From an uncultured Acetatifactor sp. (GTDB taxonomy: Bacteria; Bacillota; Clostridia; Lachnospirales; Lachnospiraceae): a DNA stretch of 34,251 nucleotides. Below are positions 16,354-25,164 of this stretch, one piece after another. The notes below the pieces were generated by a model that worked only from the letters and a program-made list of their open reading frames with translations, did not search any database and was not told where the DNA came from. A program made the position numbers and the translations under genes. Positions within the stretch are counted from its first letter, which is position 1; every line of letters begins with the position of its first letter. The stretch covers positions 1 through 34,251 of the forward strand of contig CAJUSI010000047.1 of NCBI GenBank assembly GCA_910589035.1, read 5' to 3'.

Positions 16354-17806
16354 GATAGTCCGGGGACTCCTGCTCCTTGCGGCCACAATTATCCTTGCGG
16401 CAGGATGCGGCGAGGGCAGAGAACAGGAGGAGCTTCCGGTCAGCCGGGAGGAGCCGGCCAGGCTGGTTTACTATACCATAGGCGAGCCGGACGAAGGCCT
16501 GGAAGAGGTGGAGAAAGCGCTGAATGAACTGCTGCTGGAGCGGTACGGCTTCACGGTGAGCTACAACCGAGTAGGCTGGAACGATTATGAGGCAAAACTG
16601 GATTCGCTCTTCAGCACGGACGGGAAATTTGATATTGCCTTCGCCTGGACGGACAATTACGTGGAAAATGCCCTGTCGGGGAACTGGCTGGACCTTACAG
16701 ATTACATGGAAGGAACCTGTGCGGAAACTTATGCGGCGGTAAACGATAAATTATGGAAGGGAGCCGCGGTGAACGGATGCATATACGGCATTCCTACCAA
16801 TAAGGAGCTGGCCGTGCCCATGTATTTCCTGTACGACAGGGAACTGGTGGAAAAATACGACATTGATATAAGCCGGTACCCTACGCTGGAGTCCATGGAA
16901 CCTCTGCTGCGGACGGTTTTCAATGAGGAGCCGGAATATATCCCCCTGTTTATGTCCAACAGCAATGTGAATTTTGCGTCCATGGGCGGTTATGAATATG
17001 TGACCTATGCGGATATCCCCCTGGTAATACGGACGGAGGATGCCTCGGCGACGGTGGTGAATCTGTATGAGACGGAATACTGCAGGGAGCTTCTGGATAC
17101 GCTCCATAAATATTACACAGCGGGCTATATCAATGAGGATGCTTCCGTAAGGACCTCGTTCTCCCGTTTTCAGGGGGAGAAGGTTTTTCTCAGGATTGCC
17201 AGCGGCGGACCGGAGTCGGATGTAAGCTTTTCCTCGACCTTCGGCTATCCGATTGTGGCACAGTGTGCCAACAACCTGGTAGTGACCTCGGAATCCGCCC
17301 TGGGAGGGGTTATGGCGGTTAACGCCAGAACAATGCACCCGGAGGAATGCGCCGTTTTCCTGAATGCGGTGAACACGGATCCGGATATCCGCAATCTGCT
17401 GAACTACGGGGTGGAGGGGCTTCATTATGAATTGAATGAAGACGGACAGGTGACATACCTTTCGGATGACTACAGAGGAGTGCCTTATACCCAGGGAAAC
17501 TGGTTCATTCTGAAAACCGTGGCCGGGGAGAATCCGGACAAATGGGAGGTGTATCGGGAATTCAACGATATCGCCATAGAGTCGCCCATCCTGGGCTTTA
17601 TCCCGGAGCTTTCCGGCTTTGATGCGGAATGCGACAATGTGAGCCAGGTGTGCAGGAAATACGAGAATGCGCTGATGACGGGAACCGTGGACCCGGAGGA
17701 ATTTCTCCCAAAGCTGCAGGATGCGCTGGAACAGGCAGGAATCGGAACCCTGCAGCGGGAGCTCCAGCGCCAGATAGATTTATGGATATCATCCGGACGC
17801 ACCTGA
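16328..17806 (+). CDS. Extracellular solute-binding lipoprotein (DUF3502 type), sensor-operon copy
   Basis: The product is 492 residues from ATG 16328 (GAGGGGG upstream); ATG 16340 is an alternative. The signal peptide IVRGLLLLAATIILAAGC ends in the lipobox LAAGC. The mature part has the sugar-binding-protein pattern and ends in a DUF3502-like tail (SPILGFIPELSGFDAECDNVSQVCRKYENALMTG… QRELQRQIDLW). It resembles the lipoprotein encoded at 19953 in order and length, so the two are paralogues. Because it overlaps the regulator gene and is not in the permease operon, a role in presenting ligand to the YesM-like kinase is plausible; transport is the alternative. No ATPase gene is nearby. Confidence 0.9.
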   Translation: MGVLMGRDRIVRGLLLLAATIILAAGCGEGREQEELPVSREEPARLVYYTIGEPDEGLEEVEKALNELLLERYGFTVSYNRVGWNDYEAKLDSLFSTDGKFDIAFAWTDNYVENALSGNWLDLTDYMEGTCAETYAAVNDKLWKGAAVNGCIYGIPTNKELAVPMYFLYDRELVEKYDIDISRYPTLESMEPLLRTVFNEEPEYIPLFMSNSNVNFASMGGYEYVTYADIPLVIRTEDASATVVNLYETEYCRELLDTLHKYYTAGYINEDASVRTSFSRFQGEKVFLRIASGGPESDVSFSSTFGYPIVAQCANNLVVTSESALGGVMAVNARTMHPEECAVFLNAVNTDPDIRNLLNYGVEGLHYELNEDGQVTYLSDDYRGVPYTQGNWFILKTVAGENPDKWEVYREFNDIAIESPILGFIPELSGFDAECDNVSQVCRKYENALMTGTVDPEEFLPKLQDALEQAGIGTLQRELQRQIDLWISSGRT

Positions 17807-17871
17807 CTTATTGCACTCGGAAACAAAAGAACATTTCCTTTCTATACTATAAAGAATCCCATAGAGACTTT

Positions 17872-17897
17872 TTGATACCACTGTTAAAACTTATAAT
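17872..17897 (+). promoter_or_regulatory. Probable promoter of the permease operon
   Basis: A perfect TATAAT stands at 17892-17897 and TTGATA at 17872-17877, but the spacing of 14 bp is short, as expected for a promoter that needs an activator. It lies in the AT-rich 176-base gap between the first lipoprotein and the permease genes and is a likely target of the AraC-type regulator. No terminator is visible after the upstream gene. Confidence 0.4.
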
Positions 17898-17982
17898 AAA
17901 ATAAGGCGTAAAGATCACTTAATGCGCAAAATGACGAAAAAACATGAAAGGGTGGTGTCGAAAATTGAAGGAGAAGGAAAAA

Positions 17983-18960
17983 ATGCCGAAGACGGCGGAC
18001 GCCGGAACGGAAACAAAGAAGCAGCAGAGCAAGAAACGGCGATGGACGAAAGGGGACACAGAGCTGACGCTTCTGGGACTTCCCACCTTTCTGTGGTTTG
18101 CGGTATTTGCATATTTGCCCATGTTCGGCATGATCATTGCCTTCAAAAAATACAAGATTACGGCGGGCCACGGTTTTCTGTACAGCCTTTTCCACAGCGA
18201 GTGGGCGGGGTTTGACAATTTTAAATTTTTCTTCGAATCCAATGCATTTGCCATGCTGCTGCGGAACACGGTTCTTTACAACATTGTCTTCATTATCCTT
18301 GGGACGGTGGTGCCGGTTACCTTGGCAATCGTAATCAGCCAGCTCTACAGCAAGCTGATGTCAAAGGTCTATCAGACGATGATGTTCTTCCCCCATTTTA
18401 TGAGCTGGGTGGTGGTGAGCTATTTTGTCTATGCTTTCCTGAACCCTACCAAGGGACTTCTGAACCAGCTGGTGGGCTTCTTCGGGGGCGATCCCGTCAT
18501 GTGGTATTCCGAGGCGAAATATTGGCCTTTCATTCTGGTATTCATGAATCTGTGGAAGGGCACCGGCTACGGCATGGTGGTATATCTGGCTTCCATCACG
18601 GGGATTGACAGCTCCATGTATGAGGCGGCCATGATCGACGGCGCCACGAAATTCCAGCAGGCCAAATACATAACGCTTCCCTGCCTGAGACCCATGGCTA
18701 TCATGATGTTCATCATGAATGTGGGCAAGATATTCTACTCTGATTTCGGTCTGTTTTACCAGGTTACACAGAGGGTGCCCAATGCCCTGTATAATACGGT
18801 GTCCACATTTGACACCTATCTCTATAATGCATTGCAGTCGAACGTGTCCATCGGAAGGACGGCGGCGGCGTCCCTGTTCCAGTCAGTGGCATGCTGCGTC
18901 ACAATTCTGGCTGCCAACTACATTGTATCCAAAATCGATTCGGAAAGCGCACTTATCTAG
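17983..18960 (+). CDS. ABC sugar permease, LplB type
   Basis: The product is 325 residues. ATG 17983 is chosen because GAAGGAGAAGG ends five bases before it; an upstream ATG at 17944 lacks a good site. A cytoplasmic lysine-rich N-terminus is followed by six predicted membrane segments (first near LTLLGLPTFLWFAVFAYLPMFGMIIAF). The ATPase-contacting EAA loop reads EAAMIDGATKFQQAKYITLPCL. LplB/YtcP-type importers carry complex or acidic oligosaccharides and borrow a shared MsmX-type ATPase encoded elsewhere, which fits the absence of an ATPase here. It is followed after 17 bases by the second permease. Confidence 0.93.
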   Translation: MPKTADAGTETKKQQSKKRRWTKGDTELTLLGLPTFLWFAVFAYLPMFGMIIAFKKYKITAGHGFLYSLFHSEWAGFDNFKFFFESNAFAMLLRNTVLYNIVFIILGTVVPVTLAIVISQLYSKLMSKVYQTMMFFPHFMSWVVVSYFVYAFLNPTKGLLNQLVGFFGGDPVMWYSEAKYWPFILVFMNLWKGTGYGMVVYLASITGIDSSMYEAAMIDGATKFQQAKYITLPCLRPMAIMMFIMNVGKIFYSDFGLFYQVTQRVPNALYNTVSTFDTYLYNALQSNVSIGRTAAASLFQSVACCVTILAANYIVSKIDSESALI

Positions 18961-18977
18961 GCGGACAGGAGGCTGAA

Positions 18978-19901
18978 ATGGCAAAGAATGAGATAAAAGG
19001 ACAGGATAATCATCTGAACAGGATTAAGTGGGGTACCAACCTCATCTTCAATATTTTATTCATTATTCTGGCGGCGATATGTATCACTCCGGTTATCTTC
19101 GTATTTATGATATCGATCTCGTCGGAGAGTTCCATTGCGCAATACGGATATCGGTTCATCCCGGACTCTTTTTCCCTGGATGCATATAAGTTTATGTGGA
19201 ATGAGAGAGCGCAGATTTTCCGGGCACTGTTTGTCTCCGTGAGCGTGACCGTGGCAGGTACCATACTGGGGCTTATCCTGACCACCACCATGGGCTATGT
19301 GCTTTCCCGGCCGAACTATAAGCTGAAAAAGTTCTTTACCTGGGTTATTTTCATCCCCATGATATTCAACGGAGGTATGGTTGCCAGCTATGTGGTGGTG
19401 GCGAATCTCCTGGGATGGAGGAATACCTTCCTCGTGCTGACCGTTCCGCTGGCGGTGTCCTCTTTTAATATCGTTATTACCCGGACCTTCTTCCGGACGA
19501 CGATTCCGGACTCTATCATAGAATCGGCGGAGATAGACGGGGCATCCCAGCTACAGACCTTTATCAGGATCGTGCTGCCCATCTCCAAGCCGGTGCTGGC
19601 CACAATCGGGCTGTTCCTGGCTTTCGGATACTGGAACGACTGGTTCCAGGCATCCCTGTACATAAACGATGAGAACCTGGTAGGCCTGCAGGCGATGCTG
19701 AACAACATTCTGAAGAGCATCGAATATTTTGCCAGCCACCCTGAGCTGGGGGTCAGCCTGACGCAGTATAAGCAGTCCATGCCGTCCGAAACAGTACGTA
19801 TGGCAATCGCAATCCTGATTGTAGTCCCGATTGCCTGTGTTTATCCGTTTTTCCAGCGGTATTTTATCTCCGGCCTTACTGTGGGTGCAGTAAAAGGCTG
19901 A
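18978..19901 (+). CDS. ABC sugar permease, YtcP/LplC (MalG-like) type
   Basis: The product is 307 residues from ATG 18978, with AGGAGG six bases upstream; longer in-frame extensions overlap the previous permease and are rejected. Six membrane segments are predicted, starting with NLIFNILFIILAAICITPVIFVFMISIS. The EAA loop is ESAEIDGASQLQTFIRIVLPIS. The C-terminus YPFFQRYFISGLTVGAVKG is typical of this family. It forms the transmembrane heterodimer with the preceding gene product; the substrate-binding lipoprotein is encoded 51 bases downstream. Confidence 0.94.
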   Translation: MAKNEIKGQDNHLNRIKWGTNLIFNILFIILAAICITPVIFVFMISISSESSIAQYGYRFIPDSFSLDAYKFMWNERAQIFRALFVSVSVTVAGTILGLILTTTMGYVLSRPNYKLKKFFTWVIFIPMIFNGGMVASYVVVANLLGWRNTFLVLTVPLAVSSFNIVITRTFFRTTIPDSIIESAEIDGASQLQTFIRIVLPISKPVLATIGLFLAFGYWNDWFQASLYINDENLVGLQAMLNNILKSIEYFASHPELGVSLTQYKQSMPSETVRMAIAILIVVPIACVYPFFQRYFISGLTVGAVKG

Positions 19902-19952
19902 TTTAAGCAGGAGAATTCAAAATACAACACATAAAATAAGGAGGAAATGGTA

Positions 19953-21401
19953 ATGAAAAAGAGGAACTGGAAAGTAATGTCCCTCCTGTTGGCGGGGACG
20001 ATGCTGGCAGGAACCCTGACAGGCTGCGGCAGCGATCCTTCCAATGACGGAGGTTCCGAACAGGCTTCAGGCGATGTGGTAGACATCAAATGGGTAATGG
20101 TGGGCAACGGCATGCCGTCCAACTATGACGCATGGAAGGCAAAGCTGGATGCCTATCTGGAGGAGAAGATCGGCGTACATCTGGATGTGGAAGTGGTTAA
20201 GTGGGATAACTGGGGCGACAGAAGAAACGTCATGGTAAAGACCAACGAAGACTATGACATCCTGTTTACCGATTCCGGAAGCTATGTAAGCGATGTGCAG
20301 ATGGGAGCGTTTGCGGATATTACGACTCTCCTTGACAGCACCCCGCAGCTGAAATCCTTTATTCCGGAGGATTACTGGTCTGCTGTTTCCGTACAGGGCG
20401 GGATCTATGCGGTACCCACCTATAAGGACAGCTCTGCAACACAGTATTTTGTGTGGGACAATGAACTGATTAAAAAATACAAGATCGATTATGAGAACAT
20501 GCATGATCTGCAGTCTCTGACGGAAGCCCTGACCAAAATCAAGGAGGGGGAAGGTTCCGCACCCTTTATCCTGACATCGGACGGCCTGGGCGCTGTTCTC
20601 GACAAGTATGACGGTCTGGGAGCCGGCGCTCCCGGCATCGGCGTGTCCTACAAGGATTCCTCGAAGAAGGTGGTCAGCATTTACGAGCAGGAAGACGTCA
20701 TGGCTGATCTGAAGACGCTGCATGAGTGGTATAAAGCCGGCATCATCAATGCGGATGCAAATACATTGGGCGAGGCTCCCAAGTACAGAATGTGCTATGT
20801 AGCACAGGGCTGGCCGCTGGCAGCGAAGACCGTCTGGGGACCTAACATGGGCAAAGAGGTAGTGGTATCCCAGTGGGGCGACACCCATCTGTCCTTCGGT
20901 ACAGTGGGCGGCTCCCTGAACTGCATCTCCTCCAGCTGCAAGAATCCGGAGAAGGCTCTGCAGCTGCTGGAACTGGTGAATACGGATTCCGTAGTAAGAG
21001 ATGCCCTGTATTTCGGACTTGAGGGCGATAACTTCGAGTACAATGCAGAGGGCAGGGTACATAAGATCAATACAGACTGGCCCATGGCCGGATATACCCA
21101 GGGAACCTTCTTCAACGTGACCCTTACCGACGACGTGGAAGAGAACCAGTGGGATGAGGTGAAGGCTCTGAACGAGCAGGCAGTTCCTTCTCCCGTGCTG
21201 GGCATTTCCATCGACACCAGCGAGTTCGAAGACGAACTGGCGAACTGCAACGAGATTTGCAACCGGTACAAGAAAGACCTTCTGACCGGTGCGGCCGATC
21301 CCGAAGTAGAAGTGCCGAAGATGATGGAAGAGATGCGTGCTGCCGGATTTGACACCATGTTGGAGAAAATCCAGGCTCAAATCGACGCAGCCTCCAAGTA
21401 A
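19953..21401 (+). CDS. Extracellular sugar-binding lipoprotein of the importer (DUF3502 type)
   Basis: The product is 482 residues. ATG 19953 is preferred over ATG 19947 because AAGGAGG ends eight bases upstream of it. The signal peptide KKRNWKVMSLLLAGTMLAGTLTGC ends in lipobox LTGC. The mature protein keeps the family pattern VKWDNWGDRRNVMVKTNEDYDILFTDSG and GGIYAVPTYKD, and the DUF3502-like end (SPVLGISIDTSEFEDELANCNEICNRYKKDLLTG). It is the third gene of the permease operon and is followed by a strong terminator. The ligand cannot be read from sequence; relatives bind oligosaccharides. Confidence 0.94.
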   Translation: MKKRNWKVMSLLLAGTMLAGTLTGCGSDPSNDGGSEQASGDVVDIKWVMVGNGMPSNYDAWKAKLDAYLEEKIGVHLDVEVVKWDNWGDRRNVMVKTNEDYDILFTDSGSYVSDVQMGAFADITTLLDSTPQLKSFIPEDYWSAVSVQGGIYAVPTYKDSSATQYFVWDNELIKKYKIDYENMHDLQSLTEALTKIKEGEGSAPFILTSDGLGAVLDKYDGLGAGAPGIGVSYKDSSKKVVSIYEQEDVMADLKTLHEWYKAGIINADANTLGEAPKYRMCYVAQGWPLAAKTVWGPNMGKEVVVSQWGDTHLSFGTVGGSLNCISSSCKNPEKALQLLELVNTDSVVRDALYFGLEGDNFEYNAEGRVHKINTDWPMAGYTQGTFFNVTLTDDVEENQWDEVKALNEQAVPSPVLGISIDTSEFEDELANCNEICNRYKKDLLTGAADPEVEVPKMMEEMRAAGFDTMLEKIQAQIDAASK

Positions 21402-21490
21402 TAGACCGGAGCGGCAGCGATGCCCCATATGGGGCCGGGAACCGGGGAATGCCGGCTTACACCGATATCACCCGTAGCTGAAAAATAAGA

Positions 21491-21547
21491 GAATCTCATG
21501 AGACTCAGGGCTTTTCAAACCCGGATGTCTCATGGGATTCTTTTTTT
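21491..21547 (+). terminator. Rho-independent terminator of the importer operon
   Basis: GAATCTCATGAGAC at 21491-21504 pairs with GTCTCATGGGATTC at 21527-21540 (14 positions, one G-T pair, loop 22) and is followed by seven T. It ends the permease/lipoprotein operon 90 bases after its last stop. Confidence 0.9.
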
Positions 21548-21550
21548 ACG

Positions 21551-21612
21551 GAATTCCGGTTGACAAAGCCGGTCTTTTCTGATAGCCTGCAAATGAGCTC
21601 AGATTATTGCGG
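21551..21612 (+). repeat. Second, decayed copy of the BlaI-type promoter/dyad segment
   Basis: Aligned without gaps to 10811-10870, 21551-21610 matches at about 49 of 60 positions. It includes TTCCGGTTGACA and an identical ten-base AAATGAGCTC followed by AGAttATTGC. Both dyads are damaged here (ggtcttttctgatagcc; gattattgcggcag), and no BlaI-like gene follows. It lies just after a terminator and about 300 bp ahead of the next gene. Confidence 0.75.
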
Positions 21613-21685
21613 CAGAAGGGAATTATGCCGCTGAAGCGACCCGCCGCAGACGGAGAATCCCGCGGGCAATAAGCCGGCGCCGTGC

Positions 21686-21716
21686 TTGCAAAAATGATGC
21701 AAAGCCGGAGTATAAT
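21686..21716 (+). promoter_or_regulatory. Probable promoter of the four-gene sensing module
   Basis: TTGCAA at 21686-21691 and TATAAT at 21711-21716 are separated by 19 bp. The -10 is perfect and the first gene starts 195 bases downstream. No other feature is visible in the long leader (21720-21911). Confidence 0.45.
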
Positions 21717-21911
21717 GAATTCGATGCCGCGCAATCCCTGCCGGATTTGCCGCGGTTATAAGAAACCGATATTACGTTTATGGATACGAAGCATTGGATG
21801 TGTCGGAAAATGCGGTCAACATACAATATGTATTTGCGGGTTCCAACATGCCGCAGCATATATTTGCGGAAGGACAGTCATTTTCCGGCAGTATCGGGAA
21901 AGGAGAGGCAA

Positions 21912-23009
21912 GTGGGAAAGAAACGGATAGCGGTCCTGCCGGCGCTCTGTATCTGCGGATTATGGCTGCTCTCCCGGAAGGCCTTTGCCGGAAGCGAAGC
22001 CATCGGAGATCTGGTGCACAGGTATGAGGCCTATGAGAAGAACTTTGCCGCCATAGAGGACCTGGAGGATATAGAGGAGAACGGGTACGAAATTATAGAA
22101 GAGGAAAGGTTTTCGGTGCTTCTGGAGACCTTCGGGGAGGAGGAAGTATCTTTTGTTCCCGCCGTACATAAGGAATACCACAGGCTGGCAGTTTTTATTG
22201 CGGACGGCACAGGAGAGATTCTGTACAGGACGAACCAGCTGGAGGTCAATTATAAATACATGGAACAGCTGGAGCAGCCCATGAAGGAGCTTGTGTCGGT
22301 GTCCTTTCGGGATTTGAACCATGACGGACTCAAGGATATTGTATTGATTGCCAGGTGCGAGAACTTTACCGGAGACCATGCGGGGGAGAGCTACCAGATA
22401 GGGGATGTGCTTTTTCAGCAGGACGGAGGGTTCTATCGGGACTGGCGGATATCGGACAAGATCAACCGCTTCAGCATGAATAAGAGCGCGGATTTCATCG
22501 CCGCCTATGTGAGGGACGGCAATTCCACGGAGGTGCTTTATACCGCCGTCACTCTCCAGGAGCTGCTGGACAACGGGTTTCAGATTATTGAAGAGCAGAA
22601 CCATTGGCGGAATTTTGAGAAGCAGGGGCGTCTGCAGGTGGTGCCGGGCGTGATCAGCATGGCGGAATATGACATTTTCATGATCTATCTGGTAAACGGC
22701 CAGGGATATATCGTGTGGAGCTTTCAGCCCATGGAGAATTACGATAACCTTTACGCTCTCAAGGGCATGACCTGCAGGGATATGGACGGGGACGGAATGA
22801 AGGATCTCGTGGTGCTGGCCAGGTACAGTTATGCAGGGCCGGAGGGAGAATTGCTGGTGGACACGAAATGCGATATCTATTACCAGCGCACGGACGGCTT
22901 TGTGGAGGATACGGAATTTACCGCGGCCTATCAGTGCACCGAGGAGGATACCATGGCAGGACTGGTGGAGCTTATCAGGGAATATTGGGGGTGGCCAAAA
23001 GAGGAATGA
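21912..23009 (+). CDS. Exported protein with duplicated calcium-loop (VCBS/FG-GAP-like) domain
   Basis: The product is 365 residues from GTG 21912, chosen because AAAGGAGAGG precedes it and a signal peptide follows at once (KKRIAVLPALCICGLWLLSRKAFA); longer forms would bury it. The mature protein has two homologous halves about 156 residues apart. Each runs from an acidic NGYEIIEE/NGFQIIEE segment to a D-x-[ND]-x-D-G loop: RDLNHDGLKDIVLI near residue 134 and RDMDGDGMKDLVVL near 290. The halves then continue with DVLFQQDGGFYRDW and DIYYQRTDGFVED. Such loops usually bind calcium in beta-propeller or VCBS-type blades. No cell-wall anchor is seen. Its stop overlaps the response-regulator start (ATGA), so it is part of that operon and may feed a signal to the kinase. 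Confidence 0.75.
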   Translation: MGKKRIAVLPALCICGLWLLSRKAFAGSEAIGDLVHRYEAYEKNFAAIEDLEDIEENGYEIIEEERFSVLLETFGEEEVSFVPAVHKEYHRLAVFIADGTGEILYRTNQLEVNYKYMEQLEQPMKELVSVSFRDLNHDGLKDIVLIARCENFTGDHAGESYQIGDVLFQQDGGFYRDWRISDKINRFSMNKSADFIAAYVRDGNSTEVLYTAVTLQELLDNGFQIIEEQNHWRNFEKQGRLQVVPGVISMAEYDIFMIYLVNGQGYIVWSFQPMENYDNLYALKGMTCRDMDGDGMKDLVVLARYSYAGPEGELLVDTKCDIYYQRTDGFVEDTEFTAAYQCTEEDTMAGLVELIREYWGWPKEE

Positions 23010-23659
23010 TTAAGATACTGATTGTAGATGATGAAAAATCCATTTGCGACTTAATAGACATTAATTTATCGGCGGCGGGCTATCAGTGCAAAGCGGTGCA
23101 GGACGGCCTGGAGGCCATCGACCTGATCGAATCGGAAAGCTTTGACCTGATTCTGCTGGACATCATGCTGCCGGGGGCGGACGGCTATGATATCATGGAA
23201 TATATCAGACCCCTGAAAATTCCCGTGATCTTTATTACGGCGAAGCATGAGGTCAAGGACAGGGTAAAGGGCTTAAAGCTGGGGGCGGAGGACTACCTGG
23301 TGAAGCCCTTCGACGTGGTGGAACTGGTGGCCAGGGTGGAAGTGGTGCTGCGGCGCTACAACAAGACGGAGAGCATTCTCACCGCAGGGGATGTAGTGGT
23401 GGATATGGAGGCCAGAAAGGTGACGAAGGCGGGGAAGCCCATTGTGCTGACCAACAAGGAATACGGCCTGCTGGTCCTGTTCATAAGCAATAAAAATATT
23501 GCTCTGTTCCGGGAAAACCTCTATGAGAAGGTGTGGAAGGATGAATATCTGGCGGACAGCCGTACGCTGGATCTGCATGTACAGAGACTGCGCCGGAAAA
23601 TGGGCTGGGAGGAGAATCTGGTGGCAGTGTATAAGATCGGCTACCGGCTGGAAATCTGA
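23006..23659 (+). CDS. OmpR/PhoB-family response regulator
   Basis: The product is 217 residues from ATG 23006, inside the end of the preceding gene, with GAGG just upstream. The receiver domain has D8/D9, phospho-acceptor D52 (LILLDIMLPGADGYDI), T/S at FITA and K at LVKPFD. The winged-helix output domain spans about residues 125-217 (IVLTNKEYGLLVLFISNKNIALFRENLYEKVW, SRTLDLHVQRLRRKMG). The partner kinase starts two bases after its stop. Target genes are unknown; autoregulation of this operon is likely. Confidence 0.95.
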   Translation: MIKILIVDDEKSICDLIDINLSAAGYQCKAVQDGLEAIDLIESESFDLILLDIMLPGADGYDIMEYIRPLKIPVIFITAKHEVKDRVKGLKLGAEDYLVKPFDVVELVARVEVVLRRYNKTESILTAGDVVVDMEARKVTKAGKPIVLTNKEYGLLVLFISNKNIALFRENLYEKVWKDEYLADSRTLDLHVQRLRRKMGWEENLVAVYKIGYRLEI

Positions 23660-23661
23660 TT

Positions 23662-25164
23662 ATGAAGTTTGTATACAAGATTCTGCTGTGGACCATCATC
23701 ATTATGGCGGTGGCCTTCGGACTCAGCGGATATTTCTTTGTACATTTTGTGTTTGAGACATCACTGAACAGGGAAGTGACACAGGCGCTGGACGACAGCA
23801 ATATCCTTCAATTTGCCTTCGAGACCGCAGCCTTAAATATTCCAGGCAAATACAATGTGCTGCAGGATTCCGCCGTGGGACAGATCGGCTCCAGGCTGGA
23901 AAGCAGCGGACAGGGATCGGGGCGCTTCCTGCGGCTGTCCGATGAGCGGAAAGACATTTTATATGTGAGCAACGGCTTTCCTGAGGGTACGGAGCTTTTA
24001 CAGCAGATCACCGAGGACACCAGAAGCTGGCAGGTGATTCCCCAGGGGGAGCATTATTATATCCATACGGGGATTATGGTGAAGGCCCTGGACAGGAATC
24101 TGTATCTGGAGACCATGGAGGATGTGACGGAAGTGTTCAGAGAGCGCTCCATGGGATTTTCCGTTTACCGGAGAGTGACGCTGGCCATGCTGGTGTGCAG
24201 CGCCGGTATCATGTTCCTGATCTGTACCTGGTTAACCAAGCCCATCCGGCTGCTGACCCGGGCCACCAAGAAGATGGCGGGAGGGGATTACGGCTATCGG
24301 GCCCGGCAGATCAGCAATGACGAGCTGGGGCAGCTGACCATGGATTTCAACAGCATGGCCAATGTGCTGGAGGGTACCATCGATAAGCTGCAGGAGGAAG
24401 TAAGGGCCAGGGAGGATTTCATCGCCGCATTTGCCCATGAGCTGAAGACGCCTCTGACTGCCATCATCGGCTATGCCGATCTGCTGCGTTCCCGAAAGCT
24501 GGACGAGGAGAAGCATTTTCTCTCCTCCAATTATATCTATACGGAGGGCAAGCGCCTGGAGAACATGTCCTTCCGGCTGCTGGATATCATCGTGACGAAA
24601 AGGGAAACCATCGAACCCCAGCCGGTGTCGGCAAAGTCGCTTTTCGAATACCTGAAGGATATGTTCTCGGGAAATACGGAACAGAAGCTTCGGATTTCCT
24701 TTCAGAAGGGTACGGTGCATGCGGAGACGAATCTCCTGAAATCCGTGCTGCTGAATCTGGTGGACAATGCCTGCAAGGCCTCCAGCCAGGGGGGCGTGGT
24801 GGAGGTATACGGAAAGCGGACGGAAGGGGCCTATGCCTTCCAGGTGAAGGACTACGGCATCGGCATCCCGGAGGAGGAGCTGAAAAAGGTGACAGAGGCC
24901 TTTTACATGGTGGATAAATCCCGCTCCCGCAGCAGAAACGGGGCCGGTCTCGGTCTGGCGCTGTGCGTGGAAATTCTGCGGCTCCATGACAGCGAACTGG
25001 AGATAGAGAGCAGGCTGGGAGAGGGAACCTGCATCAGCTTTACGATTCCGGATAAACGGAAGGGGGAAACGGAGGACAAGGGCAGTGAGGACAAAGGAGA
25101 CGAGGCCAAAGGCGATGATGCCGGGGCAGAGACAGAAGGAACAAACGAAATGGGGCAGGATTAG
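23662..25164 (+). CDS. HAMP/HisKA-type membrane sensor histidine kinase
   Basis: The product is 500 residues. Membrane segments at about residues 6-30 and 173-193 bracket a ~140-residue extracellular domain. HAMP (LTKPIRLLTRATKKMAGGDYGYRA) is followed by HisKA with FAHELKTPLTAIIGYADLL (H259) and HATPase_c (LVDNACKAS, YGIGIPEEEL, GAGLGLALCVEI). The last ~30 residues are a low-complexity acidic tail built from EDKG-like repeats, which lies over the start of the next gene. It pairs with the preceding regulator. The signal may come through the exported duplicated-domain protein and the membrane protein encoded on either side. Confidence 0.95.
   Translation: MKFVYKILLWTIIIMAVAFGLSGYFFVHFVFETSLNREVTQALDDSNILQFAFETAALNIPGKYNVLQDSAVGQIGSRLESSGQGSGRFLRLSDERKDILYVSNGFPEGTELLQQITEDTRSWQVIPQGEHYYIHTGIMVKALDRNLYLETMEDVTEVFRERSMGFSVYRRVTLAMLVCSAGIMFLICTWLTKPIRLLTRATKKMAGGDYGYRARQISNDELGQLTMDFNSMANVLEGTIDKLQEEVRAREDFIAAFAHELKTPLTAIIGYADLLRSRKLDEEKHFLSSNYIYTEGKRLENMSFRLLDIIVTKRETIEPQPVSAKSLFEYLKDMFSGNTEQKLRISFQKGTVHAETNLLKSVLLNLVDNACKASSQGGVVEVYGKRTEGAYAFQVKDYGIGIPEEELKKVTEAFYMVDKSRSRSRNGAGLGLALCVEILRLHDSELEIESRLGEGTCISFTIPDKRKGETEDKGSEDKGDEAKGDDAGAETEGTNEMGQD

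Noticed and set aside
20067..21428. Long minus-strand frame opposite the sugar-binding lipoprotein
   Set aside because: Antisense shadow of a clear lipoprotein gene with a good start and terminator.
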